DNA from: Saprospiraceae bacterium
GTDB lineage: Bacteria > Bacteroidota > Bacteroidia > Chitinophagales > Saprospiraceae
NCBI GenBank assembly: GCA_016787575.1
Contig: JAEUUO010000019.1
Coordinates: 62,001-126,000, forward strand
Reading direction: 5' to 3'
Length of the DNA: 64,000 nucleotides
The notes under the pieces were generated by a model. It did no database searches and was not told the DNA's origin. It saw nothing but the letters and a program-made list of their open reading frames with translations. The translations under genes and the position numbers were made by a program. Numbering within the stretch: the stretch's first letter is position 1; the number at the start of each line of letters is the position of its first letter. Shown one piece after another: positions 24,138-33,069 of the stretch.

Positions 24138-25355
24138 ATGAGAATTCTACAATTAAGCAAGAAATTTCCTTTTCCACCCAAAGATGGTGAGTCAATTGCT
24201 ATTTTACAAATGAGCAAGGCTTTATATAAAAGTGGTTGTGAAGTAAGTTTGTTGGCTATGAATACTTCTAAACATCGCGTAGATCTATCAGAAGGAATGC
24301 CAATTGAATTGGCATACTACAAAAGAATAGAAACAGTTGATGTTGATAATAAAGTAAGATGGACTGAAGCATTTAAAAACATTTTTACTGAGGAATCTTA
24401 TCACATTGCGCGTTTTATTTCTGCAGAATTTGCTAAAAAATTGGAACAATTACTTCAAGAGGAGACCTATGACATTATTCAATTGGAAACCTTGTATTTA
24501 GCCCCATTTCTTAATATCATCAAAAAATATTCAAAAGCATTGGTGGTTTTGCGGGCACATAATATTGAGCATGAAATATGGCAACGTATTGCAATGCAAG
24601 TTCCTTCACTCCCTAAAAAACTTTATTTAAACTATTTAAGTAAGAAATTGAAAAATTTTGAGATTAAATCTTTAAATGACTATGATTTTTTAGTGGCAAT
24701 TACTGATAGAGATCTTGTTCAATTTAAATCCCTGGGATATAAAAATGGATGTTTGGCTTCGCCAGTAGGATTTGAAATTTCTAACAACCCAATTGATTAT
24801 AGTGCATTTAATCGTCCGATGATGTTGTCTTTTATTGGGTCATTGGATTGGATGCCCAATATCGAAGCAGTCCGGTGGTTTGTCCAGGAAGTCTGGCCGG
24901 AGCTGATCCGGAAATTCCCGGACATGCAGTTTCATATTGCCGGTCGCAATGCACCAAAAGATATTTCGGATATACAACAAAAAAACGTTTTTTTCCATGG
25001 GGAGGTAAGTAACTCTACTGAATTTCTTAACCGATATCCAATTTTAATAGTTCCTGTTTTTGCTGGGTCTGGAATCCGGGTAAAAATACTAGAAGCAATG
25101 TCTTTAGGTAGAGTGGTCATTTCAAGTTCAATTGGCTTGGAGGGTATTAGTGCAAAGCATAAAGACCAAGTGTTTATAGCTAATAGTGTTGAAGATTTTA
25201 TTGACAGCATCAGTCAATGTAAAAATCGTTACCAAACCTTGAGTCAAATTGGCGAAAATGCTCAAAAATTTGTATTGGAAAATTTTGAAAATTCTAAATT
25301 AGCAGGAAAATTGATTCGTGCTTACAAAAAGGCGTTACATTCGCATAGCCATTAA
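24138..25355 (+). CDS. Glycosyltransferase, GT4/GT-B type
   Basis: 405 residues, cytoplasmic or membrane-associated. The N-terminal MRILQLSKKFPFPPKDGESI is the donor-proximal loop of GT-B enzymes. RAHNIEHEIWQRIA near 138 and LSFIGSLDWMPNIEAVRWFV near 230 are typical of the 'sugar transferase PEP-CTERM/EpsH-like' GT4 group. The nucleotide-sugar site is PVFAGSGIRVKILEAMSLGR then VVISSSIGLEGI (about 304-335), with the E-x7-E style glutamate in KILEAM. It joins a GT2 gene and ribB in one rightward run. It probably builds a surface glycan; sugar and acceptor are unknown. Confidence 0.9.
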   Translation: MRILQLSKKFPFPPKDGESIAILQMSKALYKSGCEVSLLAMNTSKHRVDLSEGMPIELAYYKRIETVDVDNKVRWTEAFKNIFTEESYHIARFISAEFAKKLEQLLQEETYDIIQLETLYLAPFLNIIKKYSKALVVLRAHNIEHEIWQRIAMQVPSLPKKLYLNYLSKKLKNFEIKSLNDYDFLVAITDRDLVQFKSLGYKNGCLASPVGFEISNNPIDYSAFNRPMMLSFIGSLDWMPNIEAVRWFVQEVWPELIRKFPDMQFHIAGRNAPKDISDIQQKNVFFHGEVSNSTEFLNRYPILIVPVFAGSGIRVKILEAMSLGRVVISSSIGLEGISAKHKDQVFIANSVEDFIDSISQCKNRYQTLSQIGENAQKFVLENFENSKLAGKLIRAYKKALHSHSH

Positions 25356-25370
25356 TTGGTATCTTTAAAA

Positions 25371-26582
25371 ATGTCTTTTTTTCTTGAAATTTTATTTGCA
25401 GTTTCCTTTTTTCTTATTATACACAGTTACCTTATTTACCCAATAAGCCTGTTTGTAGCCAATTATTTTATTCGGCCTTACCGATCGGTTTCAAGAGTGG
25501 AATTTGAAGATCTACCTATCGTTTCTTGCATAACTTCCGTTTACAATGAATCTGAGATAATAGAGCGAAAAGTACAATCTATTCTAAATTCAGACTATCC
25601 ATTGGATAGGATAAAAATATTCATTGGTTCGGATGCATCCAATGATTCTTCTAATGAGATCATTGATGCGTTAAAGTTAAAGCACTCAAACATTTACTTT
25701 TTTTCTTATGCCACAAGGCGTGGTAAAACAAATGTAATCAATGATTTAATTGAAGAGGCATATAAAGTGACCCCACAATCTGGCAATCACATCATTCTGT
25801 TTACAGATGCTAATGTTATTTTAAATACAGATACGATCACTGTATTGATTTCTGATTTTATAAATCCTGAAGTTGCAGTTGTGGACTCAAGAATTATTCA
25901 AAAAAATCTTAGAAATGATGGAATTTCTATTGCTGAAAGTCAATACATGTCATTGGAAACCAATTTAAAATACCTTGAAGGTAAAATACTTGGTTGCATG
26001 ATGGGGGCATTTGGTGGCTGTTTTGCGATTCGTTCAAGTTTTTTACAAAAAATTCCAAATCATTTAATCGTGGATGATTTTTATATAACCATGAAAGCAA
26101 TGATTCAAAATGGGATTTGTGTCCTGAACCCAAAGGCAATTTGTTTTGAAGGAATTCCAAACCAAATGCACGAAGAATTTAGAAGAAAGTCGAGAATCTC
26201 AATCGGAAATTTTCAAAATCTGGCTTTGTTTTATGATAGACTGTATAAAAGACCTTTTGTCCTTGCCTATGCATTTTTTTCTCATAAGTTTTTACGTTGG
26301 ATAGGGCCTTTTCTCTTTATTACAATGTTTCTATCTTCCTTTTTACTTTGGTTGCTTGGTTCTTTTGAATTTGGAATTATAAATCTTTTGTTAAGTGGAT
26401 TGATTTTTGGAATACCATTACTGGATTATATATTGCAGCAATTTGGAATTCACCTAAGACCTTTGCGTGCCATTCGTTATTTTTTTTATATGAACCTTGC
26501 TCTTTTAAATGGGTTTATTATTTATACATCAGGTAAACAACTGGTTACCTGGCAACCACCAAAAAGAAGTAATATCACATGA
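25371..26582 (+). CDS. Membrane-anchored family 2 glycosyltransferase
   Basis: 403 residues from the ATG at 25371 (a TTG 15 bp upstream directly after the previous stop is possible). One N-terminal transmembrane helix (FFLEILFAVSFFLIIHSYLI) precedes the GT-A domain: CITSVYNESEIIERKVQSIL, SDASNDSSNEI, LFTDANVIL, a GGCFAIR block and VDDFYITMKAMIQ. RRKSRISIGNFQNL is the RxxRxxxG element of processive-type GT2 enzymes. C-terminal helices occupy about 305-390. The layout resembles chitin/cellulose/hyaluronan-synthase-like enzymes without PilZ. The stop overlaps the ribB start by 4 bp (ATGA). Confidence 0.9.
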   Translation: MSFFLEILFAVSFFLIIHSYLIYPISLFVANYFIRPYRSVSRVEFEDLPIVSCITSVYNESEIIERKVQSILNSDYPLDRIKIFIGSDASNDSSNEIIDALKLKHSNIYFFSYATRRGKTNVINDLIEEAYKVTPQSGNHIILFTDANVILNTDTITVLISDFINPEVAVVDSRIIQKNLRNDGISIAESQYMSLETNLKYLEGKILGCMMGAFGGCFAIRSSFLQKIPNHLIVDDFYITMKAMIQNGICVLNPKAICFEGIPNQMHEEFRRKSRISIGNFQNLALFYDRLYKRPFVLAYAFFSHKFLRWIGPFLFITMFLSSFLLWLLGSFEFGIINLLLSGLIFGIPLLDYILQQFGIHLRPLRAIRYFFYMNLALLNGFIIYTSGKQLVTWQPPKRSNIT

Positions 26583-27679
26583 TTCGATTTAATACAATTG
26601 AAGAAGCCATTGAAGACTTTAGAAATGGAAAAATTATTATTGTAGTGGATAATGAGGACCGTGAAAATGAAGGAGATTTCATTTGTGCGGCCGAGACGAT
26701 AAGTCCTGAAATTGTCAACTTTATGGCTACCGAAGGTCGTGGATTGATTTGCGCACCTTTAGATGAGAAGAGAGCGGATTCTTTGAATTTACCCTTGATG
26801 GTTCGTAACAACACCTCTCTTCATGAAACAGCATTTACCGTTTCTGTCGATTTAATCGGCCACGGATGTACAACCGGTATTTCAGCTTTTGATCGTGCCT
26901 TGACAATAAAATCATTGGCTGATTTTAAATTTGTAGATTCAGATTTTGCACGTCCCGGTCATATTTTTCCACTAAGGGCTAAATCGGGTGGGGTGTTGCA
27001 GCGCACTGGGCATACAGAGGCTGTAGTGGATTTAGCTAAATTGGCTGGGATGACACCGGCAGGGGCCTTAGTCGAAATTTTAAATGAGGATGGGTCTATG
27101 GCAAGATTGCCTGATTTAATTCTAAAAGCAGAAAAACTGAATCTTAAAATTATTTCAATCAACGATTTGGTGGAGTATCGGTTGCGGAGCGAACGATTGG
27201 TGGTGGTAGATAAGATAATGGAGCGAATGATTCATGGTCATTCAATGAAATTAATTCAGTACAGACAAACAAATTCAGGTGATATTCATGTGGCTTTAGT
27301 TAAAGGAAAAGCAGATCCGGAAAAAACCGCTATGGTTCGGGTTCAGCATGCGGATATATTTTCAGAGCTTATGGATTTGTTTGTAGATTCAGAAAATTCT
27401 AGTCTGGCCCGGAGCTTTAAAGTAATTTCAGAAGCAGATTTTGGAGTCATCTTATTGCTTACCAGTAAAGATCAATCATGGCAACCATTTTTTAAATTTG
27501 ATTCAAATGGAACTCAAGATATTCACAGAAATGAGCAACAACAACGTGAGATTGGAATTGGTGCTCAGATACTCAATGATTTAGGCGTTCGTAAAATGGA
27601 AATTGTGTCTAATACTCCAAGAAAAACAATCGCTCTTCAAGCTTATGGACTTGAAATAACCGGGTATAAATCATTTTAG
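26579..27679 (+). CDS. ribB: 3,4-dihydroxy-2-butanone 4-phosphate synthase with degenerate GTP cyclohydrolase II domain
   Basis: 366 residues in RibBA arrangement. Residues 1 to about 205 are an intact DHBP synthase making the four-carbon unit of riboflavin from ribulose 5-phosphate: DNEDRENEGDFICAAE, EGRGLICAPL, TTGISAFDRA, RPGHIFPLRAKSGGVLQRTG, HTEAVVDLAKLAG. The C-terminal half aligns in outline with GTP cyclohydrolase II, including the final IGIGAQILNDLGVRKMEIVS. However, the zinc-binding cysteine block is replaced by VQHADIFSELMDLFVDS with no cysteine, so that activity should be absent. The true RibA is presumably elsewhere. It overlaps the GT2 gene by 4 bp, although the functions look unrelated. 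Confidence 0.92.
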   Translation: MIRFNTIEEAIEDFRNGKIIIVVDNEDRENEGDFICAAETISPEIVNFMATEGRGLICAPLDEKRADSLNLPLMVRNNTSLHETAFTVSVDLIGHGCTTGISAFDRALTIKSLADFKFVDSDFARPGHIFPLRAKSGGVLQRTGHTEAVVDLAKLAGMTPAGALVEILNEDGSMARLPDLILKAEKLNLKIISINDLVEYRLRSERLVVVDKIMERMIHGHSMKLIQYRQTNSGDIHVALVKGKADPEKTAMVRVQHADIFSELMDLFVDSENSSLARSFKVISEADFGVILLLTSKDQSWQPFFKFDSNGTQDIHRNEQQQREIGIGAQILNDLGVRKMEIVSNTPRKTIALQAYGLEITGYKSF

Positions 27680-27741
27680 CAATTCAAGAAACGAACTTGA
27701 ATGTAAAGATTCAACTACTTTGAATTTGACGATTCACCCAA

Positions 27742-28794
27742 TTAAAATGTTGGACAAATAAATCCTTCATTGTCGTAATTTCCAATAAGGCTTAAACTGA
27801 TTTCAACACTATTTGTGGGAGATGCATACTTAAGAGCATCTCGGATTCCAAAATCATAATGCATTCCAATTAAGAAGCCTTTTATTTCAAAACCTACTAA
27901 AAATCCTAAATCAGCTGGAATAATAGCATTTAGATTTTTAATAATTCTTGTATTTATTCCAGTATGAATGGCGGTTTGATTTAAATTGTAAAATGACCTG
28001 CGAATACTAAAGCCAATATTTGTCAATAAATGAGCGCCTTGGGCAGAGACCAATACTTTGGGATACAAATCTGTAAAATTATTTATTTTATAATTTCCGT
28101 TTACAATTCCTGTTATTTTAAAATCTGATTTAAGTGATTTGTTTCCAATATAATCTATGTTGTCAAAGTCTTTGTAAAAAGAAACATCCGGTCGAAATAC
28201 ATGATGCAATGCAAGTCCAGATTGGATTTTGAAATTTGATTTCAAATTAACTTGATGTTGGATACCAATTTTTATACTGGGTTTTGAAAATATATTAGGG
28301 GGTAAAAGTTCTGATGTACTGCCATTGTATTTGCTCAAACCATCAAATTGGTCTTCAAAATATAAATTGTCGTAATTTATTGATCTTTGGGTAATTCCCA
28401 ATCCAATTCCTAATGAAAGATATTGTGAATTGGATTTATCAAGTAATTTATGATATGCCAATAAAATTGAAACCTCATTGTTATTCCAGTCAAATTGTTG
28501 TGACCGATCTGTAATGAAATACACTGAGGCACCAAAATAATCCGACTTAAAATTTTGAAGCCCGAAGTCAAATTTTATATCTCCTAAAATACAGAAACTC
28601 GAAATGGGTTGATCTTGAAAGCCAATCCACTGATTTCTGTGAAGTGCACTCACCCGGTAATTGCCTGTAAAGGCAGAGCTGAATGCAGGATTATAATAAG
28701 GTGCTATGGTATTGAATTGAGAAAAATTAACTTCCTGGCAATAAGCTAAATTTGACCAACTTAATAAAATAAGAAAAAACAAATATTTAAACAT
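27742..28794 (-). CDS. PorP/SprF-family type IX secretion-associated outer-membrane protein
   Basis: 350 residues from the ATG at 28794 (a TTG one codon up is in frame). The signal peptide is KYLFFLILLSWSNLAYC with cleavage before QEVNFSQF. The family signature follows: NTIAPYYNPAFSSAFTGNYR, VSALHRNQWIGFQ and SSFCILGDIKF. An outer-membrane barrel of about 14 strands ends EISLSLIGNYDNEGFICPTF. PorP/SprF proteins act in secretion or anchoring of SprB-type adhesins and other T9SS cargo at the outer membrane. No large adhesin is adjacent; the SprB-repeat protein at 8031-10454 is a possible client only by inference. Confidence 0.9.
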   Translation of the reverse strand: MFKYLFFLILLSWSNLAYCQEVNFSQFNTIAPYYNPAFSSAFTGNYRVSALHRNQWIGFQDQPISSFCILGDIKFDFGLQNFKSDYFGASVYFITDRSQQFDWNNNEVSILLAYHKLLDKSNSQYLSLGIGLGITQRSINYDNLYFEDQFDGLSKYNGSTSELLPPNIFSKPSIKIGIQHQVNLKSNFKIQSGLALHHVFRPDVSFYKDFDNIDYIGNKSLKSDFKITGIVNGNYKINNFTDLYPKVLVSAQGAHLLTNIGFSIRRSFYNLNQTAIHTGINTRIIKNLNAIIPADLGFLVGFEIKGFLIGMHYDFGIRDALKYASPTNSVEISLSLIGNYDNEGFICPTF

Positions 28795-28854
28795 CAAATT
28801 GAATTAAAAGCAGTTGCAAGATAGTATTTATTATAGTATCATTACAGATCCAAT

Positions 28855-29580
28855 ATGTTAAAAAAAGTTATAATTCCATTGATAAATATGAGGCGCGAAG
28901 CTTCTCATAAATCTGAACTCGTCAGTCAGCTGTTATTTGGGGAGTGTTTTTCAATATTGCACTTTCAATCGGATTGGATTTTTATCAAATCTAAATCAGA
29001 TGCTTATGAAGCCTGGATTGAAAACCGCCAAGATACATTTTCGGATTCAGCTGTAAGTACTGATTCATGTATAATTACCAGTTTTTTAGCAGTGGTTCAA
29101 ACAAATCAGCATCATATTAAAGTCCCCATTGGATCCTTGATTGACCAAAATGAAATGCAACTAATTGCTGGAAATTATGATAAACCTTTAAGTTTGGCCG
29201 GAGCATTGTCTACAGTTTATGAGCAATTGGAAGGGGCACCTTATTTGTGGGGTGGTCGGACTGGTTTAGGGATTGATTGTTCTGGTTTAAGCCAATTGGT
29301 TTATCGAATTGCAGGGGTTCAACTACCTAGAGATGCTGAATTGCAGTGCCAACATGGAATTGATTTGTTTTTTGGGCAACAACAAATAGGAGATTTGCTT
29401 TTTTATAAAAACAAACAAGGTAAAATCATACATGTTGCAATTGTAAATGATTTAAAAACGGTAATCCATGCGTCCGGATTTGTACGCCAGGATCAGTATG
29501 ATGAAAAGGGGATTTACAATGAAACTTTAAAAGGATACACCCATAATTTTGCTTTTGCAAAAAGGATTACAGTGCCCTGA
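28855..29580 (+). CDS. NlpC/P60 (C40) cell-wall peptidase with SH3b domain
   Basis: 241 residues. No signal peptide is obvious at the N-terminus, which runs straight into an SH3b-like domain (LINMRREASHKSELVSQLLF, FQSDWIFIKSKSDAYEAWIE). The NlpC/P60 domain starts near 120: APYLWGGRTGLGIDCSGLSQ with catalytic Cys142, GKIIHVAIV with His193 and a third polar residue, His205, in TVIHASG. Members cut D-Glu-DAP bonds in peptidoglycan stem peptides. The lack of a signal suggests recycling of muropeptides in the cytoplasm, as for YkfC-like enzymes. The last 14 bp overlap the end of the convergent cystathionine-synthase-like gene. Confidence 0.92.
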   Translation: MLKKVIIPLINMRREASHKSELVSQLLFGECFSILHFQSDWIFIKSKSDAYEAWIENRQDTFSDSAVSTDSCIITSFLAVVQTNQHHIKVPIGSLIDQNEMQLIAGNYDKPLSLAGALSTVYEQLEGAPYLWGGRTGLGIDCSGLSQLVYRIAGVQLPRDAELQCQHGIDLFFGQQQIGDLLFYKNKQGKIIHVAIVNDLKTVIHASGFVRQDQYDEKGIYNETLKGYTHNFAFAKRITVP

Positions 29581-30925
29581 TTATATCATACTTTGTTAAC
29601 ACATGAAAGTTGCCAAGTTGATCCTTTGTTATAACACCTGGAATTTTTTCAGAAAAATATTTATTTAAGGTGCTCAATGGAGTCTGCAATGAAACCATCG
29701 GCATAGGATCAGACATGATGGCTCGAGCTTGTTTTTCAGGATTGTTTAAAGGGTTTTCAATGATATAATTTAAAACAATGCTTTCAGAGATGGTTCCAAT
29801 TATTTGGTCATTTTCTAATAAAGGGAGTTGTGAAATGTCATGTGTTTTCATAATTGATAAGACATTACGAATACTTTCATTAGCTGAAACACTGTAAAAG
29901 CTTTTATCAGCTTTTTGTTTTATCAAATCTGAAACAAGCAATTCAGTTTGGAGAAATCCTCTTTGTCTCATCCATTCATCGTTAAATATTTTACCTATGT
30001 ATCGACTTCCATGATCATGAAAAATGATTACAACAACATCTTCTTTAGAGAGTTTGGATTTTAATTGCAACAGTCCTGCCATCGCGGAACCTGCGGAATA
30101 TCCCAACAAAAGGCCCTCTTCTCTGGCCAATCTTCTTGCAACAATAGCGCCTTCTTTGTCACTGACTTTTTCAAATAAATCGATTAATTCGAAATTGACA
30201 TTTTTTGGAAGTATATCTTCACCAATTCCTTCTGTGATATAGGGATAAATTTCTTTTTCATCGAAAATTCCTGTTTCCTTGTATTTTTTAAAAACCGATC
30301 CATAAGTATCAATGCCCCATACTTTAATTGATGGATTTTTTTCTTTTAAATATTTGGCTGTTCCAGAAATAGTTCCACCCGTCCCAACTCCAACAACCAA
30401 ATGGGTGATTTTACCATCCGTCTGATTCCAAATTTCCGGCCCTGTGCTTTCGTAATGAGCCTGTGTATTGGATAGATTGTCGTATTGATTGCACCAAAAA
30501 GAATTCGGAATTTCTTTGCTTAATTTTTCAGCAACAGAATAATATGATCTAGGATCAGAAGGTTCGACATTTGTAGGACAAACAATTACTTCAGCACCTA
30601 GCGCTTTTAACATGTCAATCTTTTCCTTTGACTGTTTGTCAGAAGTGGTAAAAATGCATTTATACCCCTTTACACATGCCGTTAACGCCAGACCCATACC
30701 AGTATTGCCACTGGTACATTCAATGATAGTACCTCCAGGCTTTATTCTTCCTGATTTTTCAGCATCTTCTACCATTTTTACGGCCATTCGATCTTTTATT
30801 GAATGCCCAGGATTAAAGGTTTCAACTTTAGCAAGGACGAGCGATTGAATATCGTCAATCACCTTGTTAAGTTTGATTAATGGGGTATTTCCAATGGTTT
30901 CAAGTATATTGTTATAGTACTGCAT
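29567..30925 (-). CDS. Cystathionine beta-synthase-type PLP enzyme with CBS domain pair
   Basis: 452 residues. The fold-type II PLP domain (about 1-325) begins NILETIGNTPLIKLN and holds Lys44 in PGHSIKDRMA, the expected Schiff-base lysine. SGNTGMGLAL (69-78) and VVGVGTGGTISGTAKYLKE (phosphate loop) follow, with the C-terminal SAGSAM. Residues about 335-452 contain two CBS motifs (SVSANESIRNVLSIMKTHDI; the SDPMPMVSLQTPLSTLNKYF block), which in eukaryotic CBS regulate activity. It could make cystathionine from serine and homocysteine, or cysteine from O-acetylserine. No lyase partner is adjacent. It has its own TAnnTTTG promoter. Confidence 0.9.
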   Translation of the reverse strand: MQYYNNILETIGNTPLIKLNKVIDDIQSLVLAKVETFNPGHSIKDRMAVKMVEDAEKSGRIKPGGTIIECTSGNTGMGLALTACVKGYKCIFTTSDKQSKEKIDMLKALGAEVIVCPTNVEPSDPRSYYSVAEKLSKEIPNSFWCNQYDNLSNTQAHYESTGPEIWNQTDGKITHLVVGVGTGGTISGTAKYLKEKNPSIKVWGIDTYGSVFKKYKETGIFDEKEIYPYITEGIGEDILPKNVNFELIDLFEKVSDKEGAIVARRLAREEGLLLGYSAGSAMAGLLQLKSKLSKEDVVVIIFHDHGSRYIGKIFNDEWMRQRGFLQTELLVSDLIKQKADKSFYSVSANESIRNVLSIMKTHDISQLPLLENDQIIGTISESIVLNYIIENPLNNPEKQARAIMSDPMPMVSLQTPLSTLNKYFSEKIPGVITKDQLGNFHVLTKYDIIRAL

Positions 30926-30939
30926 GCTTCAAATTTCTG

Positions 30940-30947
30940 CAAATTTA
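30940..30947 (-). promoter_or_regulatory. Predicted -7 promoter element for the cystathionine beta-synthase-type gene
   Basis: On the minus strand TAAATTTG matches TAnnTTTG exactly and ends 14 bp before the ATG, implying a very short leader. Confidence 0.5.
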
Positions 30948-30957
30948 AAGGATTCTA

Positions 30958-31758
30958 TCAGCGGTATCGAATGTTGACAAAAAATCTTTTGCCAATAACC
31001 CCTAATTGTCGACTAACTTCGGCTGATACCAACACTTTTACCTCTTTTTCATAAATTGGTGGAATTCTTCCTATGACCTTGGCCAGAACTTTTCTATTTT
31101 GAATTGGGTTTATTATTTCAATCATAGATTCCATTTTTGCTTCATTGTGTAAAGCAAACATCCTACCTTCTCCCATAACCTGTGATTCACTGATAGCAAC
31201 TCCTCGAGATTCCTTTGTAAAAATCTGCTCACTTGGTTTTGAAATAATCGGATTGATTTCAACAGGCTCTGATTCTATTTCTTGTATGATTTCAATCGGG
31301 TAGTATCCTACTAAAAGCTGAGTGCCTTCAAGAATTTGATTTGAAATTTGAGGATTTAATAATTTAAGTGTTTTTTTAGCAATTAATAATTTTCTCTTGC
31401 TTAAGCCATATAAGTTTTCTTTTGCCTTGACCTTATAATAAACAGGTATGCTAAATTTCGTTTTATCGACTAAAAGTTTGGTAGCTTCAAATGGAATTTT
31501 TAATAAACTATTTTCATGCAATATATCTTCTGGCCCAAATTGATTGAATCCATATAAGGTGTTTGTTGTAACATTATAAATACGTGAGATTCTGTAAAGC
31601 GATTCCTTTTTAGTAACCTTGTGATTAAAATATAGAATTTGGTCATCATTGGTTTCTAATTGAATTTGTATGAATCTGTCTTCAATTGGTGCATTTTGTC
31701 CAATTAGAGCAAACGGCAACAAACATAATAAATTGAATAAGAAGGGCTTATGTAGCAT
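30958..31758 (-). CDS. Secreted LysM-domain protein
   Basis: 266 residues with signal peptide FLFNLLCLLPFALIGQ. LysM-like modules occur at about 45-90 (YFNHKVTKKESLYRISRIYN, then TNTLYGFNQFGPEDILHENS) and at about 108-155 (YYKVKAKENLYGLSKRKLLI, IAKKTLKLLNPQ, ILEGTQLLVGYYP). LysM binds peptidoglycan or other GlcNAc polymers. The C-terminal part (NRKVLAKVIGRIPPIYEKEV; VSRQLGVIGKRFFVNIRYR) looks like a small RlpA/DPBB-like or OB-type beta domain; I cannot name it. It probably acts in the periplasm at the cell wall. Confidence 0.8.
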   Translation of the reverse strand: MLHKPFLFNLLCLLPFALIGQNAPIEDRFIQIQLETNDDQILYFNHKVTKKESLYRISRIYNVTTNTLYGFNQFGPEDILHENSLLKIPFEATKLLVDKTKFSIPVYYKVKAKENLYGLSKRKLLIAKKTLKLLNPQISNQILEGTQLLVGYYPIEIIQEIESEPVEINPIISKPSEQIFTKESRGVAISESQVMGEGRMFALHNEAKMESMIEIINPIQNRKVLAKVIGRIPPIYEKEVKVLVSAEVSRQLGVIGKRFFVNIRYR

Positions 31759-31778
31759 AATGATTTAATTATTAACCA

Positions 31779-31786
31779 CAAATATA
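31779..31786 (-). promoter_or_regulatory. Predicted -7 promoter element for the LysM gene
   Basis: On the minus strand TATATTTG matches TAnnTTTG exactly and ends 20 bp before the ATG at 31758. Confidence 0.5.
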
Positions 31787-31825
31787 TTATTAATTATTAT
31801 AATGTGTTTAAATTGATATTTAGTT

Positions 31826-32575
31826 ATGGCACGTGAAATGGTGGCAATTATCCCGGCGAGATATAAATCAAGCCGATTACCAGGTAAATTATTGTTGAAT
31901 ATTGAAGGCAAATCCATTTTGCAAAGGGTTTATGAGCGCGCCTTGCAATGCCCATCTATTGATCATGTTTTCATAGCAACGGATAGTGAGCTAATATTTA
32001 AGCATGCAACTGATTTTGGAGCAGAATGTTTCTTGAGTAATCGTATTCATGAAAGTGGAACAGACCGTATTGCTGAATTGGCAGAAACAATTACTGATGC
32101 CAAATATATTATTAATATTCAAGGCGATGAACCCTTTATAGATCCTGAACACATAGAAATCTTATGCAAATCAATTCAAAGTAGTGGATCAGATATTGCT
32201 ACTTTGGCTGTTTGTAATAAAGGTCTTGATGGAATTAACAACCCCAACTCGGTTAAAGTAGTTATTAATTTAAATAACCATGCTCTCTATTTTAGTAGAG
32301 CTGAAATTCCATTTTTAAGAGATAAAAATTCGGATTTTACCTCATTTGAATGGTTAAAACATATTGGAATCTATGCTTTTAAAAAGAAGGCCTTATTGCA
32401 AGTATCCAAATTAGAACCTACAGATTTGGAGTATATTGAAAAATTGGAGCAATTGCGATGGCTGCAAAACAACTATTCTGTACAAGTAGCAATAGTAGAC
32501 AAACATTCTATTGGAATTGATACCGAGCAAGATTATTTAAATGCTATTGAGTTTGCCAAACAAAATAGGCTTTAA
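31826..32575 (+). CDS. kdsB: 3-deoxy-manno-octulosonate cytidylyltransferase
   Basis: CMP-Kdo synthetase, which activates Kdo for addition to lipid A and so indicates a Gram-negative envelope. 249 residues, normal length. N-terminal IIPARYKSSRLPGKLLLNIE is the nucleotide-binding signature. ATDSELI (about 53-59), RIHESGTDRIAEL and INIQGDEPFIDPE near 100 form the CTP/Kdo site. The C-terminal IGIYAFKKKALLQ then LEPTDLEYIEKLEQLRWLQN is diagnostic. The stop codon overlaps that of the convergent cdd gene in a shared TTAA. Confidence 0.97.
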   Translation: MAREMVAIIPARYKSSRLPGKLLLNIEGKSILQRVYERALQCPSIDHVFIATDSELIFKHATDFGAECFLSNRIHESGTDRIAELAETITDAKYIINIQGDEPFIDPEHIEILCKSIQSSGSDIATLAVCNKGLDGINNPNSVKVVINLNNHALYFSRAEIPFLRDKNSDFTSFEWLKHIGIYAFKKKALLQVSKLEPTDLEYIEKLEQLRWLQNNYSVQVAIVDKHSIGIDTEQDYLNAIEFAKQNRL

Positions 32576-33066
32576 ACAGGCTTTGATAAATATTCTGAAT
32601 TAAAAACAAATGGCAATAAATTGTTGCATTTAGCTATGACAATGCATGCATGTTTGGGATGCCCCAAAATCAATTCGATGGGAGATCCATTATTTTGTTC
32701 AAATTCACTGATAACTTGCCTGCAAAGACCGCATGGAGCTACGGGGGACTCTTTGTAAAGCTGGTTGTTTGAAACGGAAATAGCCATTTTTAAAATCTTT
32801 ATTTTAGGCTGTAAATTTCCATAGTGATACAACAATGCTCTTTCGGCGCAAATACCACACGGATAAGATGCATTTTCTTGATTTGCACCTTTAAGTATCT
32901 GCCCGTTTTCTAGTAGCAATGCTGCCCCTACATAAAACAAACTGTAAGGGGCATAGGCTTGATATGTTGCTGATAGAGCTGCATCAAGTAAAGATTTCTG
33001 TTGTGGGTTAAGCAAGCTACTCTCTGGGACAAACGTATAGTCGAATACAAAGCTGCGTTTTTCCAT
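32572..33066 (-). CDS. cdd: Cytidine deaminase
   Basis: Zinc enzyme converting cytidine/deoxycytidine to uridine/deoxyuridine in pyrimidine salvage. 164 residues, slightly longer than the 130-residue homotetrameric type because of an N-terminal extension. YSLFYVGAALLLENGQILKG precedes ENASYPCGICAERALLY, with zinc ligand Cys73 and the proton-shuttling Glu75. PVAPCGLCRQVISEF supplies zinc ligands Cys112 and Cys115. It starts 3 bp after the T9SS metalloprotease gene, so it is probably read on the same transcript despite an unrelated role. Confidence 0.95.
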   Translation of the reverse strand: MEKRSFVFDYTFVPESSLLNPQQKSLLDAALSATYQAYAPYSLFYVGAALLLENGQILKGANQENASYPCGICAERALLYHYGNLQPKIKILKMAISVSNNQLYKESPVAPCGLCRQVISEFEQNNGSPIELILGHPKHACIVIAKCNNLLPFVFNSEYLSKPV

Positions 33067-33069
33067 GTT

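Noticed and set aside
27684..27702. Short inverted repeat TTCAAG/CTTGAA between ribB and the PorP-like gene
   Set aside because: A 6-bp stem without a T-run is too weak to call a terminator.
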